A stretch of 64,000 bases of DNA, taken from JANSWP01 sp041941305. Its GTDB lineage: Bacteria; Bacteroidota; Bacteroidia; Chitinophagales; Saprospiraceae. Below are positions 41,975 through 50,806 of this stretch, in pieces; position 1 is the first letter of the stretch; each line of letters starts with the position of its first letter. Both the position numbers and the translations under genes were made by a program. The notes under the pieces are model-generated. The model was given only the letters and a program-made list of their open reading frames with translations. It had not been told where the DNA came from and made no database searches. Location: contig JBGTQJ010000014.1 in NCBI GenBank assembly GCA_041941305.1, positions 1 through 64,000 of the forward strand, given 5' to 3'.

Positions 41975-43323
41975 TGCTTTTTCTAAAAAGGAATATTGAA
42001 CTACCTATGTTTTTCCGTCCCCATAATCCTCCTTCAGTAAGGGATTTTATCCTTTATGTCCCCTCCATTTGGAACGGGAATAAGACAATTTTGGCATTTC
42101 TGTTTCTTCTTTTTTGTTCCAATCTCATTTCTCAAAACACCATTTCTTCAAGTCAACTCCTGGCAACCGCAAAAAATGAACAACCTGTTTTGTTGGAAGA
42201 AAAAAAACTGGAATTCCTTAAAAACACTAACTTCAATATGCCTGTTTCTGATGAATTGGAATATCGGACAGAAGCTGAAGAAATGAATTTCCAGGAACAG
42301 GAACATACCCTTCGGTGGAGTTTTACTGGGATAAAAGAGAGAAAGGAGCAAAAAAAATATCACCAAACTTCAATTCAATTACAAGAATCTGAAAGACAGT
42401 TGGTTTTTCAGGAAATATTGTTTGACCGATACAGGGACTTAGTAGATTATCTTTTTTTGATGAAAGAAAATGATTTTCTGCAACAGCAAAAATTGGTTTT
42501 AGATGATCAACTAAACATCATGCGGACCTTGGCTGGGCAAACAACTGATTTTGATATTGAAGATTTAATAAGAACTGAAGACGACTGGCATGAATTAGAA
42601 ATTGATATTTTAAGACTGGAAAAGGATATTCAGGATTTAGAAGATCTTTTTGCTACAAAAATACGCTCAGGTACATTAATCAAAATTGATACAAGTGACA
42701 TTCTTAATATCACTCAAATAAACTCCATCATTCTTCAATTGTCCGATTCATTAAATCTAAATGTAGATGTTCGTGAACAATATGCCAGAATAGCTGAAAC
42801 CAACGCTGAGTACAACCTCGAAAAAGCTGAAAACCAACAAACTTTTGATTTTGTTCAATTAAGGTATAGGGATCGGGACATGGCACTTGCCGTTGAACGG
42901 GAATGGCACCTTGGGATAGGTCTACAGATTCCATTAAAAAATGCAAATCGCATACAGCTAAATGAATTGGAATTAGAACGAATCGAAGAAGAAAACCGAT
43001 TAACGCTACTTCAAAATACACTCTCTGAAAGAATCCAGAATACAAAAAGAGACCTGGCTTTTTCTTTTCAACAATACAATCGAGTCAAAGAACAACTCGA
43101 AGACAGCCAGGCAAAGTATTCATTTGAAGAATATGGAAAACTTTACGGTAGCGATCCATTGAGTTTGTTGTACATGAAAGAAAGTTTATTAAAAAGGGAA
43201 AGAACACTATTGCAAATTGAGGAGGATATTTTCAGAGATTATCTACGATTGTTGGATTTAACCGGGAAGATGGTGGAAGTGCCTTTAAGAAATTATCTGT
43301 CTGGCAGTTTAGAAACCTTTTAA
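41974..43323 (+). CDS. TolC-like outer membrane efflux protein
   Basis: 449 residues from ATG 41974, overlapping the adaptor stop codon; another ATG at 42007 is possible. The N-terminus has a hydrophobic segment (TILAFLFLLFCSNLISQN) that could be a signal peptide set far in. The rest is long helix with heptad character (FLKNTNFNMPVSDELEYRTE; RLEKDIQDLEDLF; NRIQLNELELERIEEENRL), with short barrel strands (HTLRWSFTGIKE, LGIGLQIPLKN). The length fits a TolC protomer. It completes the DUF4956-HlyD-TolC operon. No ABC or RND pump gene is present on either side. Confidence 0.75.
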   Translation: MLFLKRNIELPMFFRPHNPPSVRDFILYVPSIWNGNKTILAFLFLLFCSNLISQNTISSSQLLATAKNEQPVLLEEKKLEFLKNTNFNMPVSDELEYRTEAEEMNFQEQEHTLRWSFTGIKERKEQKKYHQTSIQLQESERQLVFQEILFDRYRDLVDYLFLMKENDFLQQQKLVLDDQLNIMRTLAGQTTDFDIEDLIRTEDDWHELEIDILRLEKDIQDLEDLFATKIRSGTLIKIDTSDILNITQINSIILQLSDSLNLNVDVREQYARIAETNAEYNLEKAENQQTFDFVQLRYRDRDMALAVEREWHLGIGLQIPLKNANRIQLNELELERIEEENRLTLLQNTLSERIQNTKRDLAFSFQQYNRVKEQLEDSQAKYSFEEYGKLYGSDPLSLLYMKESLLKRERTLLQIEEDIFRDYLRLLDLTGKMVEVPLRNYLSGSLETF

Positions 43324-43325
43324 CT

Positions 43326-43395
43326 AGATGTTTTTTTCAAAAAGGAAAGGCGACTTTGGTATCAAAGTCGCCTTTCCTTTTTGAAAAAAACATCT
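43326..43395. terminator. Bidirectional terminator, perfect 32-bp stem
   Basis: Arms 43326-43357 and 43364-43395 are exact complements around a 6-base loop. The stem contains A and T runs (TTTTTTT, AAAAA), so both convergent genes end at it. Confidence 0.85.
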
Positions 43396-43400
43396 TCTTT

Positions 43401-46208
43401 CTAGGCAAGCTCTCCCAATTTACGCATGCCCACTTTCCGCGCCTTCCTAATGTTTACTGCAACTACTTTATATTCCGGACACAGTGCCTCCGAATCCATT
43501 ATATCTGAAGTCAGATTGTTTACCATGATTTCAGGAAAATGAAATGTAGTGCTTAAAATACCTGGTTTCACCCCATCCGTAATCATCGCTTTTACGTCTG
43601 CTTTGCCTCTTGGAGATTCTATGCAGACGATATCTCCATCTTTGATGCCTTTTGATTCAGCATCTTCTGGATTTATCCAAAGCAAGTCTTCTGTGCTAAT
43701 TTGGACATTATTAGTTCGACGCGTCATTGCTCCACAATTATAATGCTCCAAATTACGGTTGGTGGTGAGGATGAACGGATATTCTTTCGCGTATTGTTTG
43801 ATTTCTTCTGTTTCTTCAAATGGGAAGAAAGCTACCTTGCCCAATCCACGTTTAAATGTTTCTGTATGAAGTATTTGGGTGTCTGTCCCATCTTCAGCAA
43901 CTGGCCACTGCAAGCCGTTTTTACCCAATCGCTCCCATGTGATGCCCTTAAACATCGGAACAATTTGAGAAATTTCTTCCAACATGCCATCTGGTGTATA
44001 ATCAGGTTGTTCATACCCCATTCGATTCATTACATCAACTATGATTTGTCCATCCGGCTTGGAGTTTCCAACTGGCTCCAAAATGGCATTAACTCTTTGC
44101 ACTCTTCGTTCGCCATTTGTGAAAGTTCCACTCTTTTCGAGGAAAGAAGCACCAGGTAGGACGACATCGGCATATTTTGCAGTTTCCGTCATAAACAATT
44201 CCTGAACGACCACAAAATCAGTTGCCTCTAATGCTTTTATGACCTTTTGTGTATTTGGATCAGTTTGTACCACATCTTCACCAATTATCCAAATTGCTTT
44301 CAATTTTCCATCCAAAGCAGCTTCAAACATCTCTGGAATTTTGTATCCAATTTCAAGTGGGAGTGGCCGACGATAAAATGCTTCATAAAGCTTGTTGACT
44401 TCAGGCTTAGTTATATCTAAGTATCCCGCTCCCTGATGTGGCTGAACACCCATATCAGCAGAACCTTGAACGTTGTTTTGCCCTCTCAATGGATTTACAC
44501 CGACACCTCTCCGACCAATATTTCCGGTAACAATGGCAAGATCCGCAATTAATTGTACAGTAAAGGTTCCTTGAAAATGCTCCGTTACTCCCAATCCATG
44601 GAAAGACATGGCATTACCGGCAGTTGCATAGGCAATTGCCGCCTCTCGAACCAAGTTTCTATCCAATCCAGAAACCTCCTCCATTTTTGCTACATCCAGT
44701 GCCAAAATTTCTTTTCTAAATTCATCATATCCTTCCGTTCTCTTTGAAATAAACTCTTTGTCATCCAAACCTTCTTTGAGGATATAATGAAGCATCATAT
44801 TCAAAACAGCTACATTGGTGCCTGGTCTCAATGGCAAATGATAATCCGCATATTTTGCCAATTCTGTTTTCCTCGGATCTATCACAATAAGCTTGGTGCC
44901 TTTCATCGCTGCTTGTTTGAAACGAGCACCAGTTACAGGATGGCCTTCACTGGGATTCGCACCAATGACCAACATACAATCTGTGTACTTTAGATCTTCA
45001 ATAGAATTGGTTGCTGCACCAGTACCAAAAGCTCTTTGCATCCCTAAAGCAGTTGGTGAGTGGCAAACTCGTGCACAACCGTCAATATTATTGGTTCCGA
45101 CAACTGCCCGAATGAACTTTTGCATCAGATAATTTTCCTCATTTGTACATCTTGAGGAAGAAATACCTGCGATATAATCAGCCCCGTGCTCTTTTTTGAC
45201 TGTTTCCAGTTTTGAAACAATCAAATCATAAGCTTCATCCCAGCTTACCTCTACAAATTCTCCATTCTTTTTAATCATAGGATTGCGCAATCGATCAGGG
45301 TGATCGTAAAATGAAAATGCATAACGTCCTTTCAGACAAGTATGCCCCTCATTCACCTCAGCATCGTAAGGAGCACGTATGCTGAAGATTTCCTGCTCAT
45401 CATGAGAAACTTCGAGGTTACAGCCCACCCCACAATAAGTGCAAACCGTTCTTGTCTTTTCTGCTGCCACTACTGCTTTAGATTCGAAAATATCTGAAAT
45501 CGCAGAAGTAGGGCAAGCCTGTGAACAAGCTCCACAACTCACACAGTCCGAATCAAAAAAGGAAGTATCCATTCCTTTGATAATCTTACTATCAAAACCT
45601 CTTCCCGCCATACTCAATACAAATTCTCCCTGTACCTCATCACAAGCCCTCACGCAACGATAGCAATTGATACACTTCGACAAATCAGAAGTCATATAAG
45701 GATGGCTCAAATCCTTTTCTCTTTCCAAATGGTTCTTTCCTTCAGGATAACGTACACCACGAATCCCTACCTTCGCTGCTACATCCTGCAATTCACAGTT
45801 ACCATTTACTTCACAGGTCAGACAATCCAATGGATGATCTGTCAAAACCAGCTCGACGATATTTTTTCGAAGCTTTTTAACCGAAGCCGTATCTGTATAA
45901 ATATAATTTCCTTCCATCACAGGTGTGTGACAGGAAGCCATGGTTTTGACTGGTCCACCATCTTCTCTAGCCACTTCTACACTACAAACCCGGCAAGAAC
46001 CAAAAGGCTCTAGGTTGGGTGCATCGCAAAGGGTAGGCACAGGGTTTTCCCCCATATGTCGTTTAAGGAAAGAAAGAATGGTTTCTCCTTTCTCGATTGT
46101 ATAGGCGCGACCATTGATATAAGCAGATTTTAGTGCTACACTGCCATTTCCACTATGGCCATTCTGACCATTTCCTTGTGTTTTATTTATTGGTGTATCG
46201 AGTATCAT
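43401..46208 (-). CDS. NAD-dependent formate dehydrogenase, molybdopterin (alpha) subunit
   Basis: 935 residues. The order is a [2Fe-2S] ferredoxin domain (about 28-110, PTLCDAPNLEPFGSCRVCSVE), the NuoG-type His/Cys [4Fe-4S] motif (HPLDCLTCEVNGNCELQ, about 135-151), a two-cluster ferredoxin (CINCYRCVRACDEVQ; CVSCGACSQACPTSA, about 180-240), then the molybdopterin domain opening with CTYCGVGCNLEV. The active-site residue is a Cys in CARVCHSPTALG (about 375-386), with no selenocysteine codon. The C-terminal dinucleotide-binding domain (LTTNRNLEHYNCGAMTRR) is complete. It oxidises formate to CO2 and passes electrons to the NuoF-like subunit encoded upstream. Cytosolic. Confidence 0.92.
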   Translation of the reverse strand: MILDTPINKTQGNGQNGHSGNGSVALKSAYINGRAYTIEKGETILSFLKRHMGENPVPTLCDAPNLEPFGSCRVCSVEVAREDGGPVKTMASCHTPVMEGNYIYTDTASVKKLRKNIVELVLTDHPLDCLTCEVNGNCELQDVAAKVGIRGVRYPEGKNHLEREKDLSHPYMTSDLSKCINCYRCVRACDEVQGEFVLSMAGRGFDSKIIKGMDTSFFDSDCVSCGACSQACPTSAISDIFESKAVVAAEKTRTVCTYCGVGCNLEVSHDEQEIFSIRAPYDAEVNEGHTCLKGRYAFSFYDHPDRLRNPMIKKNGEFVEVSWDEAYDLIVSKLETVKKEHGADYIAGISSSRCTNEENYLMQKFIRAVVGTNNIDGCARVCHSPTALGMQRAFGTGAATNSIEDLKYTDCMLVIGANPSEGHPVTGARFKQAAMKGTKLIVIDPRKTELAKYADYHLPLRPGTNVAVLNMMLHYILKEGLDDKEFISKRTEGYDEFRKEILALDVAKMEEVSGLDRNLVREAAIAYATAGNAMSFHGLGVTEHFQGTFTVQLIADLAIVTGNIGRRGVGVNPLRGQNNVQGSADMGVQPHQGAGYLDITKPEVNKLYEAFYRRPLPLEIGYKIPEMFEAALDGKLKAIWIIGEDVVQTDPNTQKVIKALEATDFVVVQELFMTETAKYADVVLPGASFLEKSGTFTNGERRVQRVNAILEPVGNSKPDGQIIVDVMNRMGYEQPDYTPDGMLEEISQIVPMFKGITWERLGKNGLQWPVAEDGTDTQILHTETFKRGLGKVAFFPFEETEEIKQYAKEYPFILTTNRNLEHYNCGAMTRRTNNVQISTEDLLWINPEDAESKGIKDGDIVCIESPRGKADVKAMITDGVKPGILSTTFHFPEIMVNNLTSDIMDSEALCPEYKVVAVNIRKARKVGMRKLGELA

Positions 46209-46276
46209 GGTGGTAGTATTTTTAGTTCAGAGTTTCCCAAAAAGGACTCTAAAGGATATAGTTCAGTTTTTTGGTT

Positions 46277-46703
46277 TTAGGAGGCTATTTTATATTGGAT
46301 ATTCATTTTCGAAAGTAAGGATTCTATTAATTCTTTTTCTTCAGCGTTTTTTGGGAAAACGCTTATTACTTCTTTACTTAACAGAGAATCAATTTCCTCT
46401 AATCGATTTTTAATACTATCTAAATTATCTTTCCAATCATTTCGCATTTTTTCTTTATCCTCCTCATTTAAGGATTCAATTTTTTTGGAAAACGAATTCC
46501 AAAAAACCTCCTTTTCTTCATCAGAATCTAGCTTAGAAAATTCTTGAAACTGCTGTTTAAATAATCGTCAAATTCTTGTTCTAGGTCTTTCCAAAGTTCA
46601 TTTCTTGCACCATTATGAAAGTCTATCAAAAGTTTTAAATATTTTAGTTCTTCTTCAATTTTTTTCTTTTCTATTTCAGCCCTTGGTTATCAGGATTTTC
46701 ATT
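46277..46703 (-). pseudogene. Frame-disrupted small coiled-coil gene between formate dehydrogenase subunits
   Basis: On the minus strand an ATG at 46703 (14 bases after the upstream stop) opens a reading frame that makes sense only if two single-base changes are corrected, near 46682-46690 and 46556-46566. The pieces read AEIEKKKIEEELKYLKLLID and FHNGARNELWKDLEQEFDDY, then QQFQEFSKLDSDEEKEVFW, LNEEDKEKMRNDWKDNL and KELIESLLSKMNIQYKIAS to the stop at 46277. This is a highly charged helical protein of about 140 residues. It may be an assembly indel error or a decaying gene. The position inside the operon suggests a once-cotranscribed gene. Confidence 0.55.
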
Positions 46704-46717
46704 TGCAATTGAAAAAA

Positions 46718-48367
46718 TTAACAAAAATATTCCTGCAACTCCGCTTCAAAATGTTCCAGTGCATTTTTCACAGGAAGTGGCAAACCTCCACCTAATGCAC
46801 AAAGTGATCCTTTTTCCAGAGTTTCTACCAAATCATCAAATAATTCCCTGCTTATCTTATAATCAGAATGAAATGCCTTATGCAACATCTCCTGACCACG
46901 TACTGAGCCCAAACGGCAAGGGAAACATTTCCCACAGCTTTCAGCTGCTGTAAATTCAAACAAATGTTCAAGATATTGAACCATTGGGAATTCTTCTGGA
47001 ATACCTACGACAGAAGCATGACCTAGCAAGAAATTGTGCTTGTTGAAAGACTCAAAATCAACCGTTAGGTCATCAATTTTCCAAACGGGTACCAGTCCAC
47101 AAAGCGGTCCTCCAATGTGCAAGGCCTTTACTTTTCTGGAAAAACCGCCTCCCAAATCATTGACAACCCTTTTCAAAGGCGTTCCCATTTCTACTTCGTA
47201 GACTCCCGGATTGTTAAATGAGCTATCCAATGACATGAGCTTGGTTCCGGAAGATCGCTCAGTTCCTATGGAACGATAATGTGCTCCTCCGTGCTCCATA
47301 ACAAAAGGAATCGCAGCCAAGGTTTCTACATTGTTTACAACCGTAGGCTCATTGAATAATCCCTGCTGTGTGGGATATGGTGGGCGTATTCTAACTTCAG
47401 GTCTTTGTCCTTCTATTGAAGAAAGTAATGCCGTTTCTTCTCCACAAATGTATGCACCCTGCGCTTTGATGATTTTAAAGTTGAAGTTAAACTCACTACC
47501 CAAAATATTTTCGCCCAAAAAACCCAAGTCGGTTATTTCCTTTACAGCATTTTGAGTGATTTCTACAGACTCTGGGTACTCTCCTCTTATATATACAATA
47601 CCCCACTCTGCCCCAACAACATAACCCGCAATCATCATACCCAACAAAACCAAATGAGGTCGTTCTTCCAAAAGATAGCGATCCGTATAAGCACCTGGGT
47701 CTCCTTCATCTGCATTGCAAACTATAAATTTTCTGTCTGCCTTTTCGTTTTTACAACCTTCCAATTTAAATCCCATTGGGAAACCAGCTCCACCTCGTCC
47801 CCTCACATTGGCTGTAATAATTTCACTTAGTACTTCTTCACGGGAAAGATTCAAAGCCTTTTTTAATACGGCATAAATATCGGCGGTAGATCCATAGTCT
47901 CTTGTCAACACAGGTGTACCTATGTGCTTGACATGGTAGTTGTCGGCTTTAACCCAATCTTTGTCTTTAAATAGTTGGCTCAATTCATCACCGCTCAGGT
48001 TCGAATAATTCTTCCCGTTATAATTAAAAGCGCTGTTTTCATGGCAACGCCCAAGACAGGTCATGTGACCAATTTTATCAGCGGGTACATGCTTTTCTAT
48101 CTCTTCATGTAGTTTCTCTTGAGTACCCGCACAAAGGCAGGCAGTTCCATTACATACGTATACTTCCTTGCCTTTATTTTCAGGTTTTAGAAAATCGTAA
48201 AAGGTAGCTGCACCATAGGTATTCGCACTTCCAATTAAAAATTCATCCGCAAGTTCTTTGAGCGATTCCTTTGTTGGTGTCCCTTCGACCGCCGCCTGAC
48301 TCATTTTTTCAAAAAGATTGTCAACCGGGCTTTTTCGACCGGTTAGGTAGCTTATATTTTTTGACAT
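46718..48367 (-). CDS. NAD-dependent formate dehydrogenase, NuoE-NuoF fusion (beta/gamma) subunit
   Basis: 549 residues. The N-terminal 150 residues are NuoE-like: CNGTACLCAGTQEKL and MTCLGRCHENSA supply the four Cys of a [2Fe-2S] cluster. The rest is NuoF: the FMN/NAD site GRGGAGFPMGFKLEG (about 193-207), NADEGDPGAYTDRYLLE (about 221-237), GAYICGEETALLSSIEG (about 307-323) and the [4Fe-4S] motif ESCGKCFPCR plus a distant Cys in SLCALGGG (about 475-525). It passes electrons from the alpha subunit to NAD+. The fused form is typical of HoxF/Fds-type enzymes. It heads the leftward operon, and a 213-base divergent promoter region separates it from an ECF sigma gene. Confidence 0.92.
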   Translation of the reverse strand: MSKNISYLTGRKSPVDNLFEKMSQAAVEGTPTKESLKELADEFLIGSANTYGAATFYDFLKPENKGKEVYVCNGTACLCAGTQEKLHEEIEKHVPADKIGHMTCLGRCHENSAFNYNGKNYSNLSGDELSQLFKDKDWVKADNYHVKHIGTPVLTRDYGSTADIYAVLKKALNLSREEVLSEIITANVRGRGGAGFPMGFKLEGCKNEKADRKFIVCNADEGDPGAYTDRYLLEERPHLVLLGMMIAGYVVGAEWGIVYIRGEYPESVEITQNAVKEITDLGFLGENILGSEFNFNFKIIKAQGAYICGEETALLSSIEGQRPEVRIRPPYPTQQGLFNEPTVVNNVETLAAIPFVMEHGGAHYRSIGTERSSGTKLMSLDSSFNNPGVYEVEMGTPLKRVVNDLGGGFSRKVKALHIGGPLCGLVPVWKIDDLTVDFESFNKHNFLLGHASVVGIPEEFPMVQYLEHLFEFTAAESCGKCFPCRLGSVRGQEMLHKAFHSDYKISRELFDDLVETLEKGSLCALGGGLPLPVKNALEHFEAELQEYFC

Positions 48368-48580
48368 GTATAAAAATAATTTGGCTAGTAGATAATAAAT
48401 TTGGAATTAACTACATAACCGAGTGTTTTTTACTGGCTCTAAATTATGCGTTAATTCTGACTAGACGCACTAAGTTTAAAGGTAAGATTTTTTTATAAAA
48501 GGAAAAATAGTTTAACCCAAGGCTGAAAGAATCACCTCAGAAGTCGGCTGTGCAACCTCAGGCAACCTTTTTCCATTACC

Positions 48581-49153
48581 TTGCACCAAGAAAATAGAAA
48601 AGCTGCCAGATTGAAAACCATCACTGAAGAACATATTATCAAGGGATGCCTCAAAGGGGATAGCGAATCACAAAGGGCATTATATGAGCATTTCAAGGTG
48701 CCCATGTTCAGATTGTGTTTGCGCTACGCAAAAGATCGTCCGGAAGCGGAGGACTTACTGCAGGATGGTTTCATACAGGTTTTCAATGATTTGCATCAAT
48801 ATAAATTCAATGGTGCTCTGGGCGGCTGGATTCGAAGAGTAATCGTCAATGTAGCCTTGCAGCATATTCGCAGAAACAAAAAAATGCAAAACACGGTTGA
48901 GATTGAAAGTATCGCAGACGATTATCAAACAGATGAAGATGTTTTTTCCAATTTGGGCGTAAAAGCTTTGACAAAAATTATTCAGCAATTGCCACCTGGT
49001 TATCGGGCAGTTTTCAATATGTATGTGATAGAAGGGTATTCCCATAAAGAGATCGCAGAGAAAATGAACTTTAGGGTGAATACCTCTAAATCACAACTCT
49101 CAAAAGCCAAGGCAATGTTGCGAAGAATGTTAGAAGATGTAATGCTGTCTTGA
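48581..49153 (+). CDS. ECF-type RNA polymerase sigma factor
   Basis: 190 residues from TTG 48581; another TTG at 48611 would give 180 residues and a better fit to the family start. Region 2 is QRALYEHFKVPMFRLCLRYA with PEAEDLLQDGFIQVFNDL (about 32-70) and GGWIRRVIVNVALQHIRRNK (about 80-99). Region 4 is LPPGYRAVFNMYVIEGYSHK then EIAEKMNFRVNTSKSQLSKA (about 135-175). This is the common Bacteroidota ECF group that pairs with a membrane protein encoded right after it. The neighbour, 66 bases on, fits that pattern. Confidence 0.88.
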   Translation: MHQENRKAARLKTITEEHIIKGCLKGDSESQRALYEHFKVPMFRLCLRYAKDRPEAEDLLQDGFIQVFNDLHQYKFNGALGGWIRRVIVNVALQHIRRNKKMQNTVEIESIADDYQTDEDVFSNLGVKALTKIIQQLPPGYRAVFNMYVIEGYSHKEIAEKMNFRVNTSKSQLSKAKAMLRRMLEDVMLS

Positions 49154-49219
49154 TGCCTGGGTTAATGAACAAGACCCCAAGACAAAATCAAGTAAACACC
49201 TGAATTCAATAAAGAAGAG

Positions 49220-50758
49220 ATGAGTAAAGAAAAACATAATGACAAATTAGAGGAGTACTTTCGAAAATCATTCGAAGGGCAAGGGGGAACACCATTTGAA
49301 GATGGTTGGGACACGCCATCTGATGGTGTCTGGGATGGCATTATTGATGAAATAAAGGGGGGGCGTAAAACTGGTTTGTTTTTTCAGGATTGGAGATTTT
49401 GGGCAATAGCCGTTGTTTTATTGACAGGAGCCCTGATTTATCAGGCTTATCAACACAAAAGCGATTTTGAAGAAATGAATCAACAGGTATTGGAAAATGT
49501 GGCGATGATTGAAGCTTTGAAAAAAGAATTAAAGGAAGAGCGAAAAAAAGACGAAGATCCAAATCCACCATCCACCCAAAACGCTGACAATCAATACATT
49601 ACCAACACAATTGCAGAAAAAAACGAATCTGAATTCGCTAAATCTCAGAAGAATATTGCCATAAAGTCAACACGTAAAAAAGAACAAAATTCAATAGTTC
49701 CACCTACAAATTCCAGTCAACAAAAAGTAACGATTTCAAAAAACCTTGATAAAGTAGCATTTCCAGATAAAAAAAATGAGGAACAAGTAGCTGAGAATAT
49801 TTCAATTGAAAGTTACAATGAAGTAGAAAGTACAAGCGTTCCTTCGGCGGAAAATACCTCCATCGAATTTTTTAGCCTGCCTACTAAAGCCAACCTGGTG
49901 GAATCTTCCTCCAACTCTGATTTAAAACTGAATACTTTAAAGGAATCAATTAATTTATCCTCAAGAAATGCTTATAACAAATGGTCTATTCAATCATACA
50001 TAGGGATCATCTATTCCAATCGAATTTTAAGAAATAAGGAAACAAATAGGGTAAAAGATTTTGGCTTATCCCCAAAAAATCATTTTTCATATTCAACCGG
50101 CTTGGATGTGAATTTCCAATTGAATAAAAACTGGAGTGTTTTTACCGGCTTGAATTACCAAAACCTGAATATGGCGTCCAATCATAAAATTGGTTTCCGT
50201 TATTCAGAAATTGATGCTGTAATCAACCAAAACAACAACCCAGAAAGAGATTACGAAGTACAATTGTCTTCAGAATATGGCAATATTGATATCGAACTTC
50301 GTGCAGAAAATGAATTGCAAAATGATGGATTTGATTACAATGAGGGTACCCCCATTAGAGCAGAAGTAACTGTTTTGCAACATCTTGACTATTTAGGGCT
50401 TCCGGTTGGCTTGAGATACAAGTTGAATGCGGGAAAATGGTCATTTGGATTAAAAGGAGCCATTGTGCCAAGCTTTCTGATTGCGGATGAAATAAATGTT
50501 GAAGCAATCTCTTTTGCAGAAAACAGGTTGGTATTAAAAAAGGCAAACTTGAAGTCCAATAAAGTATCCAAATTATTACCTTCTTTTGTGCTTAATACCC
50601 AGGCAGGTCTGGGAATTGACTATCAAATTTCTCCAAAAATAAAACTAGCTTTCGAACCCACTTTTCAAGCCAATTTGACTCCATATTTAGAAAGGCCAAA
50701 GCGAGCCGTTCGCATTTACTCAATGGAATTTCGGGCAGGGATGGCATATGCGTTTTAA
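49220..50758 (+). CDS. Anti-sigma-like/TM/outer-membrane beta-barrel fusion protein
   Basis: 512 residues. The N-terminal 55 residues (LEEYFRKSFEGQGGTPFEDG, with WDGIIDEIKG) resemble the cytoplasmic segment of anti-sigma-like proteins linked to ECF sigma genes. A membrane helix follows (FWAIAVVLLTGALIYQAY, about 59-76), then a charged coiled segment and a low-complexity linker (about 80-240). The last 260 residues form a PorT-like beta-barrel (WSIQSYIGIIYSNRI onwards to MEFRAGMAYAF). No Sec signal is seen, so the helix could span the inner membrane while the barrel reaches the outer membrane, with the linker crossing the periplasm. This is an unusual topology for signal transfer to the sigma factor. 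The barrel could also be a soluble beta-domain. Confidence 0.7.
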   Translation: MSKEKHNDKLEEYFRKSFEGQGGTPFEDGWDTPSDGVWDGIIDEIKGGRKTGLFFQDWRFWAIAVVLLTGALIYQAYQHKSDFEEMNQQVLENVAMIEALKKELKEERKKDEDPNPPSTQNADNQYITNTIAEKNESEFAKSQKNIAIKSTRKKEQNSIVPPTNSSQQKVTISKNLDKVAFPDKKNEEQVAENISIESYNEVESTSVPSAENTSIEFFSLPTKANLVESSSNSDLKLNTLKESINLSSRNAYNKWSIQSYIGIIYSNRILRNKETNRVKDFGLSPKNHFSYSTGLDVNFQLNKNWSVFTGLNYQNLNMASNHKIGFRYSEIDAVINQNNNPERDYEVQLSSEYGNIDIELRAENELQNDGFDYNEGTPIRAEVTVLQHLDYLGLPVGLRYKLNAGKWSFGLKGAIVPSFLIADEINVEAISFAENRLVLKKANLKSNKVSKLLPSFVLNTQAGLGIDYQISPKIKLAFEPTFQANLTPYLERPKRAVRIYSMEFRAGMAYAF

Positions 50759-50806
50759 GAAAAATCCTTTTATTTTAGGCGCTCAAAATCAACTCATTGA
50801 GCGCTT

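Noticed and set aside
46207..46413. 68-codon plus-strand open frame next to the formate dehydrogenase gene
   Set aside because: The minus strand gives a much better, although disrupted, coding pattern over the same bases.
43401..48367. NADH dehydrogenase (complex I) NuoE/F/G genes
   Set aside because: The large subunit has the formate dehydrogenase active-site block ARVCHSPTALG and no other nuo genes are near.
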